From NCBI RefSeq assembly GCF_041051975.1, contig NZ_CP163435.1, positions 6,117,001-6,181,000 on the forward strand: 64,000 nt of DNA, given 5' to 3'. Positions 1-7,694 of the stretch are shown here, piece by piece. Each line of letters begins with the position of its first letter. Position 1 is the stretch's first letter. A program made the position numbers and the translations under genes. The notes under the pieces were generated by a model. It did no database searches. It was given only the letters and a program-made list of their open reading frames with translations, and was not told the origin of the DNA. Source of the stretch: Streptomyces sp. R21. Lineage in GTDB: Bacteria; Actinomycetota; Actinomycetes; Streptomycetales; Streptomycetaceae.

Positions 1-907
1 TGCTCTCGATCCGTGGTGCGCTGCCCTGGCCGGGTACGACGGGTGGTTCCGCGGCGGTGTGCGGGGTCGACCGGGTGGCCCAGGGCGCCGAGCCCTGGGC
101 GTGGTGGGTCTGTCCGGAGGGCGGGCGCGTGTCCGATGCGGGCTGCACGCGTGCGTGGGGGCCTTTTCCGTTGCCGTTCGCGTCACCGGGAGAGGCGCTG
201 GCCGGGCCTCCGGTCTCGGTGGCGACCCGGACGTGGCCCTCTCCGTCGGGGGTTGTCCCCACGGTCTCCGGGGTGCCGGGCGGGGCCAGCCGCAGAGCGG
301 ACTCGCCCACGCGCAGGAGTGCCCCCGGTGCGAAGCGGACCGGGCGGGAGTCGACGCGGGAGCCGCCCAGCGTCGTGCCGTTCGTGGAGCCGAGGTCCGC
401 GACCGCGACGCGGCCGTCGGGGTTGACCGTGACCGCGCAGTGCAGGCGGGAGACGTCGGGGTCGTCCAGCGGGACGTCCGCGTCGGCGGAGCGGCCGATG
501 TGGATCTGTCCGTCGTGCAGCAGGTGGACCCCGCCCGCGTCCGGGCCGGCGACGACATGGAGCTGCGCCGCCACACCTTCCACGTCGGGGCCGGGCTCCG
601 CCGGGGAGCCCAGGCACAGCACGGCGCCGTCCGTCAGGGGCGGCTCGCCCAGGGTGCAGCGCTGGGCGTCGAGCCGCTCGGCGCCCGCGTACAGCACGAC
701 CGGGCCGCCGCCGAGCTCGCGGCCGCGCTCGGGAAGGGCGGCACCGCCCTCGCCGCCGACCGCCGCGGCCAGGCCCGACGCCACCGCGGCCAGCGCCGTC
801 CCGGCGGGCGCGGTGACCAGCACATCGCAGGTCGTGGCGCGCCCCCGCGGCTCGGGGCGAGTGCCCTGCGGGCCCAGCGGGTCTACGACGGTCAGCCGGA
901 TCTGCAT
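1..907 (-). CDS. FHA-domain protein, probable FtsK/SpoIIIE-type ATPase N-terminus (partial)
   Basis: The reading frame is open from an ATG at 907 to the left edge of the window, so only the first 302 codons are present. Residues about 120-205 form a forkhead-associated domain: GRS near residue 138-140, a downstream SRLH and a GSTNGT motif, the standard phosphothreonine-binding signature. The segment before it looks like a small N-terminal sensor-like domain, and the part after it is Pro/Gly/Thr-rich linker. From recall, Streptomyces proteins that begin this way and lie divergent to pkaA continue into FtsK/SpoIIIE ATPase domains, but that part is outside the window. It is divergent from two Ser/Thr kinase genes, which would suit a phospho-reader role. 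FHA call confident; the ATPase portion is inference. Confidence 0.8.
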   Translation of the reverse strand, partial: MQIRLTVVDPLGPQGTRPEPRGRATTCDVLVTAPAGTALAAVASGLAAAVGGEGGAALPERGRELGGGPVVLYAGAERLDAQRCTLGEPPLTDGAVLCLGSPAEPGPDVEGVAAQLHVVAGPDAGGVHLLHDGQIHIGRSADADVPLDDPDVSRLHCAVTVNPDGRVAVADLGSTNGTTLGGSRVDSRPVRFAPGALLRVGESALRLAPPGTPETVGTTPDGEGHVRVATETGGPASASPGDANGNGKGPHARVQPASDTRPPSGQTHHAQGSAPWATRSTPHTAAEPPVVPGQGSAPRIES

Positions 908-1347
908 CGCCGTCAGCGGTCCCTTCTGCGCGGGCGCCCGCGAGCGAGGACGAAGCTCGGCACGGTCCCCCACCGCAGACTTCCCCCACCGCGCACAGGC
1001 ACGTCGGCCAGTACAGAAGGCATCCTCGCACCTGCCACTGACAACACGCCCGGCGCCCACCCGTAAGTGATCTTGATTGGTCGGCTCTGCCCGCAAAAGT
1101 GCCTGACCGGTGCCCGGTTGGGACCGGTGTTGAGACCGGTGTTGAGATCGGTCACGCCGAGGTGCGGCAACCAACCGTCCGAAGCGAGCGTCTTTCCATC
1201 GAACACGCCGGGGAAGGCGTACGTAGTCGCCTGAGAGAAGCACAGGAAGACGACACCCCGGTGCCGCGCACGGCGGCACTACAGTGGGTCGGAACACCTG
1301 TAGCACGGTGGATCGACCAGGCAAGCAAGCAGCAGGGAGCGCATGAC
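908..1347. other. Divergent intergenic region FHA/pkaA
   Basis: This 440-base gap separates the FHA gene from pkaA. In-frame codons run upstream of the chosen pkaA start, but the composition and lack of domain similarity argue they are untranslated. It holds a short tandem repeat at 1122-1145. I see no convincing -35/-10 pair or terminator. Confidence 0.5.
1122..1145. repeat. 12-bp tandem repeat upstream of pkaA
   Basis: GACCGGTGTTGA occurs twice head to tail (1122-1133, 1134-1145) and is followed by a partial third copy, GATCGGT. It lies about 200 bases upstream of the kinase start; no function can be assigned. Confidence 0.6.
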
Positions 1348-3045
1348 GTGCGGCCGGTAGGGAGCAAGTACCTCCTTGAGGAGCCGCTGGGACGCGGCGC
1401 CACAGGCACCGTCTGGCGCGCCCGCCAGAGGGAGACCGCGGGTTCGGAGGCGGCCGTCGCGGGCCAGCCCGGGGAGACCGTGGCGATCAAGGTCCTCAAG
1501 GAGGAGCTCGCCAACGACGCGGACATCGTGATGCGGTTCCTGCGCGAGCGGTCCGTCCTGCTGCGGCTGACCCACCCGAACATCGTCCGGGTGCGGGACC
1601 TCGTGGTCGAGGGCGATCTCCTCGCGCTCGTCATGGACCTCATCGACGGGCCCGACCTGCACCGCTACCTCCGCGAGAACGGGCCGTTCTCGCCCGTCGC
1701 CGCCGCGCTGCTGACCGCCCAGGTCGCCGACGCGCTCGCCTGCAGCCACGCCGACGGCGTCGTGCACCGCGACCTGAAGCCCGCGAACGTCCTGCTCAAG
1801 CAGGACGGCGGCGAGATGCACCCGATGCTCACCGACTTCGGCATCGCCCGCCTCGCCGATTCGCCCGGCCTCACCCGCACGCACGAGTTCGTCGGCACGC
1901 CCGCGTACGTCGCGCCCGAGTCGGCCGAGGGCCGTCCGCAGACGTCCGCCGTCGACATCTACGGCGCCGGAATCCTGCTGTACGAGCTGGTCACCGGGCG
2001 TCCGCCGTTCGGAGGCGGGTCCGCGCTGGAGGTGCTCCACCAGCACCTGAGCGCCGAGCCCCGCCGGCCGTCCACGGTTCCCGACCCGCTGTGGACCGTC
2101 ATAGAGCGCTGCCTGCGCAAGAACCCCGACGAACGCCCCAGCGCCGAGAACCTCGCCCGGGGGCTGCGCACCGTCGCCGCGGGCGTCGGCGTGCACGCGA
2201 ACTCCGCGCAGATCGCCGCCGCGGACGGCGTCGGCGCCCTGCTCGCGCCGGACCCGGCCCCGGCGGCCGTCCCCGGCGTGCCCGGCGCGGCCGACCCGAC
2301 GCAGGTCCTGCCGCACGGCGCGGGCGCCTACGACCCGAACGCCGCGACCAGTGTCCTGCCGCACACCGGCGACGCCGACCCCACCTCCGTACTGCCGCAC
2401 CGCGGCGCGGCCGACCCGACCGCCGTCATGCCCCCGGTGCCCCAGAACCAGCCCGGCGGGCCGCAGGGACCCGGGCCCGAGGACCCGCACCCCTGGCAGA
2501 ACCAGCTGCGCGCCGCACGCGATCGCAACGAGCAGACGCAGGTCCAGTACCTCGACCCCAGCGAGGACCCGCTGCGCCGCCGGCCGCAGCGGCAGGTCGC
2601 CCGGCCCCAGCAGCAGCCGCGCCAGCAGCAGCGGCCGCCGCAGGGGCAGCAGCCGCCGCCCGGGTACGGGTATCCGCAGCAGCCCCAGCAGTACGCGCCG
2701 CAGCACCAGCAGCAGCCGCAGCGGTACGCTCCGGCGCCGCAGCCCCAGCCGCAGCACCAGCGGTACGCGCCGCAGGCCCCGCAGCAGCCTCAGCAGCCCG
2801 CGCCCCGGCAGCCGCGCGAGCCGCGCCAGCGCAGCGCCAACCCGACGAAGATCCCCGGGCTCGGCTGCCTCAAGGGGTGCCTCGTCACGATCGTCATCTT
2901 CTTTGTCGCCGGATGGCTGATCTGGGAACTCAGTCCCCTTCAGGACTGGATCGGGGAGGGCAAGGGTTACTGGGCCCAGCTCGGTGACTGGTACGACACG
3001 GTGAGCGGGTGGATAGGGGATCTGGGGGGCAGCTCCGGCAACTGA
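1348..3045 (+). CDS. pkaA: Membrane-anchored Ser/Thr protein kinase PkaA
   Basis: Eukaryotic-type (Hanks) protein kinase of 565 residues. The start is the GTG at 1348, preceded by AGGGAG at a good distance and followed directly by the kinase domain. Glycine loop LGRGATGTVW at residues 14-23, catalytic Lys48 in VAIK, HRDLKPAN with Asp142, and DFG with Asp163 are all intact, so it should be active. After the kinase domain (about 1-290) comes a long linker with repeated DPT-V-LPH motifs, a Gln/Pro/Tyr-rich stretch (about 420-490), a single hydrophobic helix at about 510-530 and a short acidic/aromatic tail. It probably sits in the membrane with the kinase inside. pkaB follows and the FHA gene is divergent. 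The symbol follows the S. coelicolor pkaA-pkaB-prfB order, from recall. Confidence 0.93.
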   Translation: MRPVGSKYLLEEPLGRGATGTVWRARQRETAGSEAAVAGQPGETVAIKVLKEELANDADIVMRFLRERSVLLRLTHPNIVRVRDLVVEGDLLALVMDLIDGPDLHRYLRENGPFSPVAAALLTAQVADALACSHADGVVHRDLKPANVLLKQDGGEMHPMLTDFGIARLADSPGLTRTHEFVGTPAYVAPESAEGRPQTSAVDIYGAGILLYELVTGRPPFGGGSALEVLHQHLSAEPRRPSTVPDPLWTVIERCLRKNPDERPSAENLARGLRTVAAGVGVHANSAQIAAADGVGALLAPDPAPAAVPGVPGAADPTQVLPHGAGAYDPNAATSVLPHTGDADPTSVLPHRGAADPTAVMPPVPQNQPGGPQGPGPEDPHPWQNQLRAARDRNEQTQVQYLDPSEDPLRRRPQRQVARPQQQPRQQQRPPQGQQPPPGYGYPQQPQQYAPQHQQQPQRYAPAPQPQPQHQRYAPQAPQQPQQPAPRQPREPRQRSANPTKIPGLGCLKGCLVTIVIFFVAGWLIWELSPLQDWIGEGKGYWAQLGDWYDTVSGWIGDLGGSSGN

Positions 3046-3090
3046 CGGTTCCGGGCGGTTGTGGCTACTGACGGTTCCGGGCGGTTGTGG
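3041..3090. repeat. 24-bp direct repeat overlapping the pkaA stop
   Basis: A 24-base sequence beginning ACTGACGGTTCCGGGCGG is present at 3041-3064 and again at 3067-3090. The first copy contains the pkaA stop codon. It looks like a short local duplication. Confidence 0.7.
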
Positions 3091-3225
3091 TGACTGACTG
3101 ATCCTGGTTCCGGTGAGTGAGTCTGTGGATTTGTCGACACCTGGCGGGTGATTTCCGTCTCCGCGGTGAAGGTTGGCTCCTCGGACGCGTACGTTTAGCG
3201 ACAACACGCGTCTGTAGGAGCAGTC

Positions 3226-4473
3226 TTGGCACGGAAGATCGGTAGCCGGTACACCGCCAACCAGATCCTGGGGCGGGGCAGTGCCGGCACGGTGTGGCTG
3301 GGCGAGGGGCCGGAAGGGCCCGTGGCCATCAAGCTGCTGCGCGAGGACCTCGCGTCCGACCAGGAGCTCGTGGGCCGCTTCGTCCAGGAGCGCACGGCGC
3401 TGCTCGGTCTCGACCATCCCCATGTCGTCGCGGTGCGGGATCTCGTCGTGGACGGCAACGATCTCGCGCTCGTCATGGATCTCGTCCGCGGTACGGATCT
3501 GCGCACCCGGCTCGACCGGGAGCGGCGGCTCGCGCCCGAGGCCGCGGTCGCGATCGTCGCCGACGTCGCGGACGGGCTCGCGGCGGCGCACGCGGCGGGG
3601 GTCGTGCACCGGGATGTGAAGCCCGAGAACGTGCTGCTCGACATGCAGGGGCCGCTCGGGCCGGGCGGCGCCCATCCCGCGCTGCTGACCGACTTCGGGG
3701 TCGCCAAGCTGATCGACTCGCCGCGGCGCACCAAGGCGACGAAGATCATCGGCACGCCTGACTATCTCGCTCCCGAGATCATCGAGGGGCTGCCGCCGCG
3801 GGCCGCCGTCGACATCTATGCGTTGGCGACCGTTCTGTACGAGCTCCTCGCCGGGTTCACGCCGTTCGGCGGGGGACATCCGGGGGCCGTGCTGCGGCGG
3901 CACGTCACCGAGACCGTGGTGCCGTTGCCCGGCATCTCCGACGAGCTGTGGCAGCTGATCGTGCAGTGTCTGGCGAAGGCGCCGGCGTCGCGGTTGCGGG
4001 CGTCCGAGCTCGGTGCGCGGCTGCGGGAGCAGTTGCCGTTGCTGGCCGGCATGCCGCCGCTCGACGTCGATGAGCCGGATGCCGAGTCCGAGGAGGAGGC
4101 GTACGAGTCCGCTTCCGCGGCGGAGTCGGCTGTGCCGCGTGAGCGGGAGCGGGTGCGGCGGGGGGCTGTGCCTTTGGTGCCGGGGGCTGCGCCGGACTCC
4201 AATCGGGATACGCATACGTCGATGCGGGTGCCGGGGCCTGATGAGCTGGCGGGGGGCGCCCGGGGGACGGCGCGCGCGCCGCGTGCGGCGGGGGCGCCCC
4301 GGCCGGGGTCGGCCCGCCACCGTGCGTCTGCGCGCCGCCGCCGCATTACCCTCGGCGCGGCCGCGGTGGCTCTCGTGGCCGCGGTCGGCGTCGGTACGTG
4401 GGTCGCCACCTCTGGGGACGACTCGGGCGCCTCTCCCTCCGACACGAAGAATTCGGCTCCGGCGAGTCCCTGA
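3226..4473 (+). CDS. pkaB: Membrane-anchored Ser/Thr protein kinase PkaB
   Basis: Second Hanks-type kinase, 415 residues, with a TTG start at 3226 preceded by TAGGAG. The residues right after the TTG already belong to the kinase fold, which supports that start. It has a glycine loop (LGRGSAGTVW), VAIK lysine, HRDVKPEN and DFG, so all catalytic elements are present. The kinase domain covers about residues 1-265; an acidic then Arg/Ala-rich juxtamembrane linker follows, a transmembrane helix lies at about 372-392, and a short Ser/Asp-rich extracellular tail ends the protein. It has no PASTA domains. It lies 180 bases after pkaA; the two kinases share the HP(N/H)(I/V)V and DLVV sequence around the C-helix, which suggests an old duplication. 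Confidence 0.93.
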   Translation: MARKIGSRYTANQILGRGSAGTVWLGEGPEGPVAIKLLREDLASDQELVGRFVQERTALLGLDHPHVVAVRDLVVDGNDLALVMDLVRGTDLRTRLDRERRLAPEAAVAIVADVADGLAAAHAAGVVHRDVKPENVLLDMQGPLGPGGAHPALLTDFGVAKLIDSPRRTKATKIIGTPDYLAPEIIEGLPPRAAVDIYALATVLYELLAGFTPFGGGHPGAVLRRHVTETVVPLPGISDELWQLIVQCLAKAPASRLRASELGARLREQLPLLAGMPPLDVDEPDAESEEEAYESASAAESAVPRERERVRRGAVPLVPGAAPDSNRDTHTSMRVPGPDELAGGARGTARAPRAAGAPRPGSARHRASARRRRITLGAAAVALVAAVGVGTWVATSGDDSGASPSDTKNSAPASP

Positions 4474-4505
4474 GGCCGTTCGCAGTTCGGTCCGGTGGGT
4501 GGGTC

Positions 4506-4624
4506 GGGGCCGTGCCGGTACGTTCTGCCCGTCGCCGCGTGGGCGTACTGCCCGGGGGTTGCATTCGGCGGGACTTGGCGGGCGGTCTGCTACGCGACGG
4601 GCAGGAACGTACCGGCACGGCCCC
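4506..4624. repeat. Near-perfect 29/30-bp inverted repeat
   Basis: The left arm is 4506-4534 (begins GGGGCCGTGCCGGTACG) and the right arm 4595-4624. They are reverse complements except for one extra G in the right arm, separated by 60 bases. A transcript could form a very stable stem, and the structure resembles a small palindromic mobile or dispersed intergenic element. No transposase is present. Confidence 0.8.
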
Positions 4625-4674
4625 TTGCGTGCGTACGCGACTGCGGGTGCGTGGTCGTTCACCCTGCGGGCAAT

Positions 4675-4694
4675 CGTGCCGCTGGGGCGGCACG
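4675..4694. repeat. Intergenic hairpin
   Basis: CGTGCCG (4675-4681) and CGGCACG (4688-4694) form a 7-bp stem around CTGGGG. Flanking sequence up to about 4738 adds weaker complementarity. There is no T tract, so it is not a typical terminator. Confidence 0.55.
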
Positions 4695-4955
4695 GGTGGG
4701 CGCAGGCGGCGCCCCGTAAGCGCCGGGCTGCGTGACCCACCCCCGCCCAGCACCCGCGCCGGGTGACAGGGAAGAAGAGGGTGACCGGGGTTTGCCCACC
4801 CGCCCCCGGGTGCGGAGGAAGCAAGGGGTGGCACCAGGGTTTGCCCGCACGCCCGGGCGGAGCCTTGGTGGGCCCTCGGTGAGGGGAAAGCCGGTGTACA
4901 GGCCCCGTAGGGGCGAGGGGCGAGCCCCGCTTGCGGCAGCCGTTACGCTGGAGGC

Positions 4956-6062
4956 GTGGCAGTCGTCGATGTATCCGAAGAGCTCAAGTCCCTCTCCTCG
5001 ACCATGGAGTCGATCGAGGCCGTCCTGGACCTCGACAAGCTGAGGGCAGACATCGCCGTGCTCGAGGAGCAGGCGGCCGCGCCGTCCCTGTGGGACGACC
5101 CGGACGAGGCGCAGAAGATCACCAGCAAGCTCAGCCACCTCCAGGCGGAGGTCAGGAAGGCCGAGGCGCTGCGTGGTCGTATCGACGATCTCGGGGTGCT
5201 CTTCGAGATGGCCGAGGAGGAGGACGACCCGGACACCCGTGCCGAGGCCGAGTCCGAGCTCACGTCCGTGAAGAAGGCGCTGGACGAGATGGAGGTGCGG
5301 ACGCTGCTGAGCGGTGAGTACGACTCCCGTGAAGCCGTCGTCACCATCCGAGCCGAGGCCGGCGGCGTCGACGCCTCCGACTTCGCCGAGAAGCTCCAGC
5401 GCATGTACCTGCGCTGGGCGGAGCGGCACGGCTACAAGACGGAGCTGTACGAGACGTCGTACGCGGAAGAGGCCGGCATCAAGTCGACCACCTTCGCCGT
5501 GCACGTTCCGTACGCGTACGGGACGCTGTCCGTGGAGCAGGGCACGCACCGGCTGGTGCGCATCTCGCCCTTCGACAACCAGGGGCGTCGCCAGACCTCG
5601 TTCGCCGGTGTCGAGATCCTGCCCGTCGTCGAGCAGACCGATCACATCGAGATCGACGAGTCCGAGCTGCGGGTGGATGTGTATCGGTCGTCCGGACCCG
5701 GTGGCCAGGGCGTCAACACGACGGACTCCGCTGTTCGCCTCACCCACCTCCCCACCGGGATCGTCGTCTCCTGTCAGAACGAGCGCTCGCAGATCCAGAA
5801 CAAGGCCAGCGCCATGAACGTTCTGCAGGCGAAGCTGCTGGAGCGGCGCCGCCACGAGGAGCAGGCCCGGATGGACGCCCTCAAGGGCGACGGCGGCAAC
5901 TCCTGGGGCAACCAGATGCGTTCGTACGTCCTGCACCCGTACCAGATGGTCAAGGACCTGCGCACCGAGTTCGAAGTCGGCAATCCCGAGGCCGTGTTCA
6001 GCGGTGAGATCGACGGTTTCATCGAGGCCGGAATTCGCTGGCGCAAGCAGCAGGAGAAGTAG
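4956..6062 (+). CDS. prfB: Peptide chain release factor 2
   Basis: Class I release factor of 368 residues that reads UGA/UAA in the ribosomal A site and triggers peptidyl-tRNA hydrolysis. The stop-codon recognition tripeptide SPF is at residues 204-206 and the catalytic GGQ at 249-251, followed by the conserved GVNTTDSAVR stretch. The start is a GTG at 4956, matching the usual N-terminus. The gene is one uninterrupted frame: the programmed +1 frameshift that autoregulates prfB in many bacteria is absent, as expected for actinobacteria. A strong terminator follows at 6091. It is the last gene of the kinase cluster, but the large gap before it suggests its own promoter. Confidence 0.97.
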   Translation: MAVVDVSEELKSLSSTMESIEAVLDLDKLRADIAVLEEQAAAPSLWDDPDEAQKITSKLSHLQAEVRKAEALRGRIDDLGVLFEMAEEEDDPDTRAEAESELTSVKKALDEMEVRTLLSGEYDSREAVVTIRAEAGGVDASDFAEKLQRMYLRWAERHGYKTELYETSYAEEAGIKSTTFAVHVPYAYGTLSVEQGTHRLVRISPFDNQGRRQTSFAGVEILPVVEQTDHIEIDESELRVDVYRSSGPGGQGVNTTDSAVRLTHLPTGIVVSCQNERSQIQNKASAMNVLQAKLLERRRHEEQARMDALKGDGGNSWGNQMRSYVLHPYQMVKDLRTEFEVGNPEAVFSGEIDGFIEAGIRWRKQQEK

Positions 6063-6367
6063 GGCCGGGCCCAAACGCCTCTTTGTCGACAAGGCAACTG
6101 CCGTCCTCCGGGCGGCAGTTGCCTTTTGTATGTGGGGATGTCTGGGTTTTACATCACAGTCACATGTCTTGATGGTGGTCAAATGATGTTGATCTGGACA
6201 TCGCGTACGCAACGACCTTGACGCTGCTGTGAAAACTGGGAAGGGTGACGCTTGGCATGCGTATCTCCGGGGCTCATGTGAACCGGGAGGCTTGCGAGAA
6301 GCCGCCTGTGACGCCATGGCCCCGAGCGCTGCTCCATTGACGATTAGCTACTGGGGGTAGCAGCCAG
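6063..6367. other. Intergenic region prfB/LAETG protein gene
   Basis: Besides the prfB terminator, this 305-base gap holds an unusually A/T-rich stretch (about 6130-6240), probably the promoter region of the surface-protein gene. A 27-codon frame at 6257-6340 was not accepted as a gene. Confidence 0.5.
6091..6127 (+). terminator. prfB terminator
   Basis: A 13-bp perfect stem, AAGGCAACTGCCG (6091-6103) with its complement at 6113-6125, is followed by a short T run. It lies 29 bases after the prfB stop. Confidence 0.85.
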
Positions 6368-7036
6368 ATGACCAAGAAGACGCGGATCCGTGTGGCGCGG
6401 ATAGCTGCCGGTGCGGTGATCGCTGCCGGTGCTTCGCTGACCGCTGCGGGTGCCGCTTCGGCCCTCGACCTCGGCGTGCAGGTCGGCGGCGTGAGCGTCG
6501 GCGCGAACGCCGACGAGACCGGTGTCGGCGTGAACGTCGATGTCGACGACCCGGCGACCCCGACTCCGTCCGACACGGGCCTCCCGAGCGACCCGGCGCC
6601 GTCCGACCCCGCTCCGAGCGACCCGGCTCCCTCCGACCCGGCGCCGTCGGACCCGGCTCCGAGTGACCCGGCGCCGTCCGACCCCGCGCCGTCCGACCCC
6701 GCCCCGAGCGACCCGGCGCCGTCCGACCCGGCTCCCTCCGACCCGGGCAACGGGAACGGCAACGGGAATGGAAACGGCGGCGGCGGGAACAATGCCGACC
6801 CCGACGGTGGCTCCGACACCTCCGCCCAGGAGGAGGGCTCCTCGGCCCTGACCGACACGGGTGCGGACAGCTCCGACACCTCCGCCCAGGGCAAGAACGA
6901 CGGTGAGCTCGCCGAGACGGGTGCCGGCCAGACCGCGTTCCTGCTGATCGGTGCGGCCACGATGATCGCCGGCGGTATCGGCTTCCGCCTGCTGCCCCGC
7001 CTCGCGGGCGGTCGCGGCGGCTCCGCTGCCGCCTGA
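6368..7036 (+). CDS. Secreted LAETG-anchored cell-wall protein with PSDPA repeats
   Basis: A 222-residue surface protein. Residues 1-32 form a Sec signal peptide with a basic N-terminus and a cut after AASA. About residues 70-125 consist of roughly a dozen tandem PSDPA pentapeptides, a stiff proline-rich stalk, followed by a Gly/Asn stretch and two copies of a DTSAQ-type motif. A sorting signal ends the protein: LAETG at 181-185, a hydrophobic helix, then an Arg-rich tail. LAXTG is the motif used by class E sortases in Streptomyces (known from the long chaplins), so covalent attachment to peptidoglycan is likely. No enzymatic domain is visible; a wall spacer or adhesion role is inference. It is flanked by terminators on both sides, so it is a single-gene unit. 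Confidence 0.85.
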   Translation: MTKKTRIRVARIAAGAVIAAGASLTAAGAASALDLGVQVGGVSVGANADETGVGVNVDVDDPATPTPSDTGLPSDPAPSDPAPSDPAPSDPAPSDPAPSDPAPSDPAPSDPAPSDPAPSDPAPSDPGNGNGNGNGNGGGGNNADPDGGSDTSAQEEGSSALTDTGADSSDTSAQGKNDGELAETGAGQTAFLLIGAATMIAGGIGFRLLPRLAGGRGGSAAA

Positions 7037-7075
7037 GCGGCGGACCACCGGTAGATCGTAGAAGAGAGAGCGTGC

Positions 7076-7109
7076 GAAGGGGCCCGGAGCATTCGCTCCG
7101 GGCCCCTTC
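7076..7109. terminator. Bidirectional terminator
   Basis: A perfect 15-bp stem (7076-7090 with 7095-7109, loop ATTC) lies between the convergent surface-protein gene and the zinc-ribbon gene and can serve both strands. Confidence 0.85.
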
Positions 7110-7198
7110 GTCTGTCGTCTCGATGCACACTGGGGGTCTGTGGCTCCTACGCCGCCCTCCGGGCGGGCCCCGCGCTCCGGCTGCCGTACGGGCCCGCC

Positions 7199-7390
7199 CT
7201 ACACGGTCTGGTGCGCCAGCAGTGCCACCGCCGCGATCAGCACGGCCAGCAGTGCGATCAGTGCCATCGGGTTCAGCCCCGCGAAGGGGCTCTCCTGCTG
7301 CAGTCGCTCCCGGTTCGCACGGCAGACGCGGCAGCGGCCCTCGCTCACGGGCGCCGCGCAGTTCGCGCACACCAATCGGTCGTACGTCAT
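7199..7390 (-). CDS. Small zinc-ribbon membrane protein
   Basis: A 63-residue protein starting at an ATG at 7390 preceded on its own strand by AAGGAGGG, one of the best ribosome binding sites in the window. The N-terminal half has two CxxC pairs (CANC at about 8-11, CRVC at about 20-23), a probable structural zinc ribbon. The C-terminal half is one hydrophobic helix (about residues 42-60). The protein should be a single-pass membrane protein with a cytoplasmic zinc knuckle. I recognise it only as a conserved Streptomyces hypothetical. It is divergent from ftsE with about 300 bases between them. Confidence 0.75.
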   Translation of the reverse strand: MTYDRLVCANCAAPVSEGRCRVCRANRERLQQESPFAGLNPMALIALLAVLIAAVALLAHQTV

Positions 7391-7694
7391 GCGCTTGCCC
7401 TCCTTGCGCCGTCTCCGCTGTCATAACGCTGCGGGGAACGCAACCGTTCCCCCTCCACTGTGCCAGGTTCCGCGGATTTCGGCGCGGCTCGCCTTATCCT
7501 GCCCCGCTTCTGTGCGGGTCAGTACTGAAAACGGGCGCTCTGGGAGGGGGACGGGGTCGGCTTCGCGGCAGGGGCTCCCCGTGGAGCCGTACAAAACCGC
7601 ACAAGCCCTGCGCAACCCCGGCCGGTGCCTGCGCTCGTGCACCCGGTTCGCGTATGGTCACGCTCATCTACCCCCGGCGACCCGTGGTGCATCC
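7391..7694. other. Divergent region between zinc-ribbon gene and ftsE
   Basis: This 304-base region contains a perfect 8-bp inverted repeat, GGGGAACG (7433-7440) and CGTTCCCC (7445-7452) around CAAC, which could be an operator or hairpin for either gene. A TATGGT that could be a -10 hexamer lies about 45 bases before ftsE. No obvious ribosome binding site precedes the ftsE GTG. Confidence 0.5.

Larger units (their letters stand above)
4474..4955. other. Long intergenic region pkaB/prfB with palindromic repeats
   Basis: This 482-base gap has no gene I can support. It contains a large inverted repeat (4506-4624), a compact hairpin (4675-4694), two imperfect copies of a GGGTTTGCCC-containing stretch near 4790 and 4840, and a GGCCCCGTAGGGGC hairpin near 4902. 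It looks like a mosaic of intergenic repeat elements. Confidence 0.6.

Noticed and set aside
4495..4719. 74-residue frame in the pkaB-prfB gap
   Set aside because: It is laid over the inverted repeat, so its codons come from the palindrome rather than from coding selection.
1279..4824. Very long minus-strand open frame opposite pkaA and pkaB
   Set aside because: It mirrors the codon bias of the two kinases; high-GC genes give long antisense frames. No domain or start site supports it.
4956..5100. Programmed frameshift in prfB
   Set aside because: The frame is continuous with no early in-frame TGA, so there is no frameshift site.
6257..6340. 27-codon frame upstream of the LAETG protein gene
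   Set aside because: It has no clear ribosome binding site or repeated codons typical of an attenuator; left out as a gene though it could be a leader peptide.
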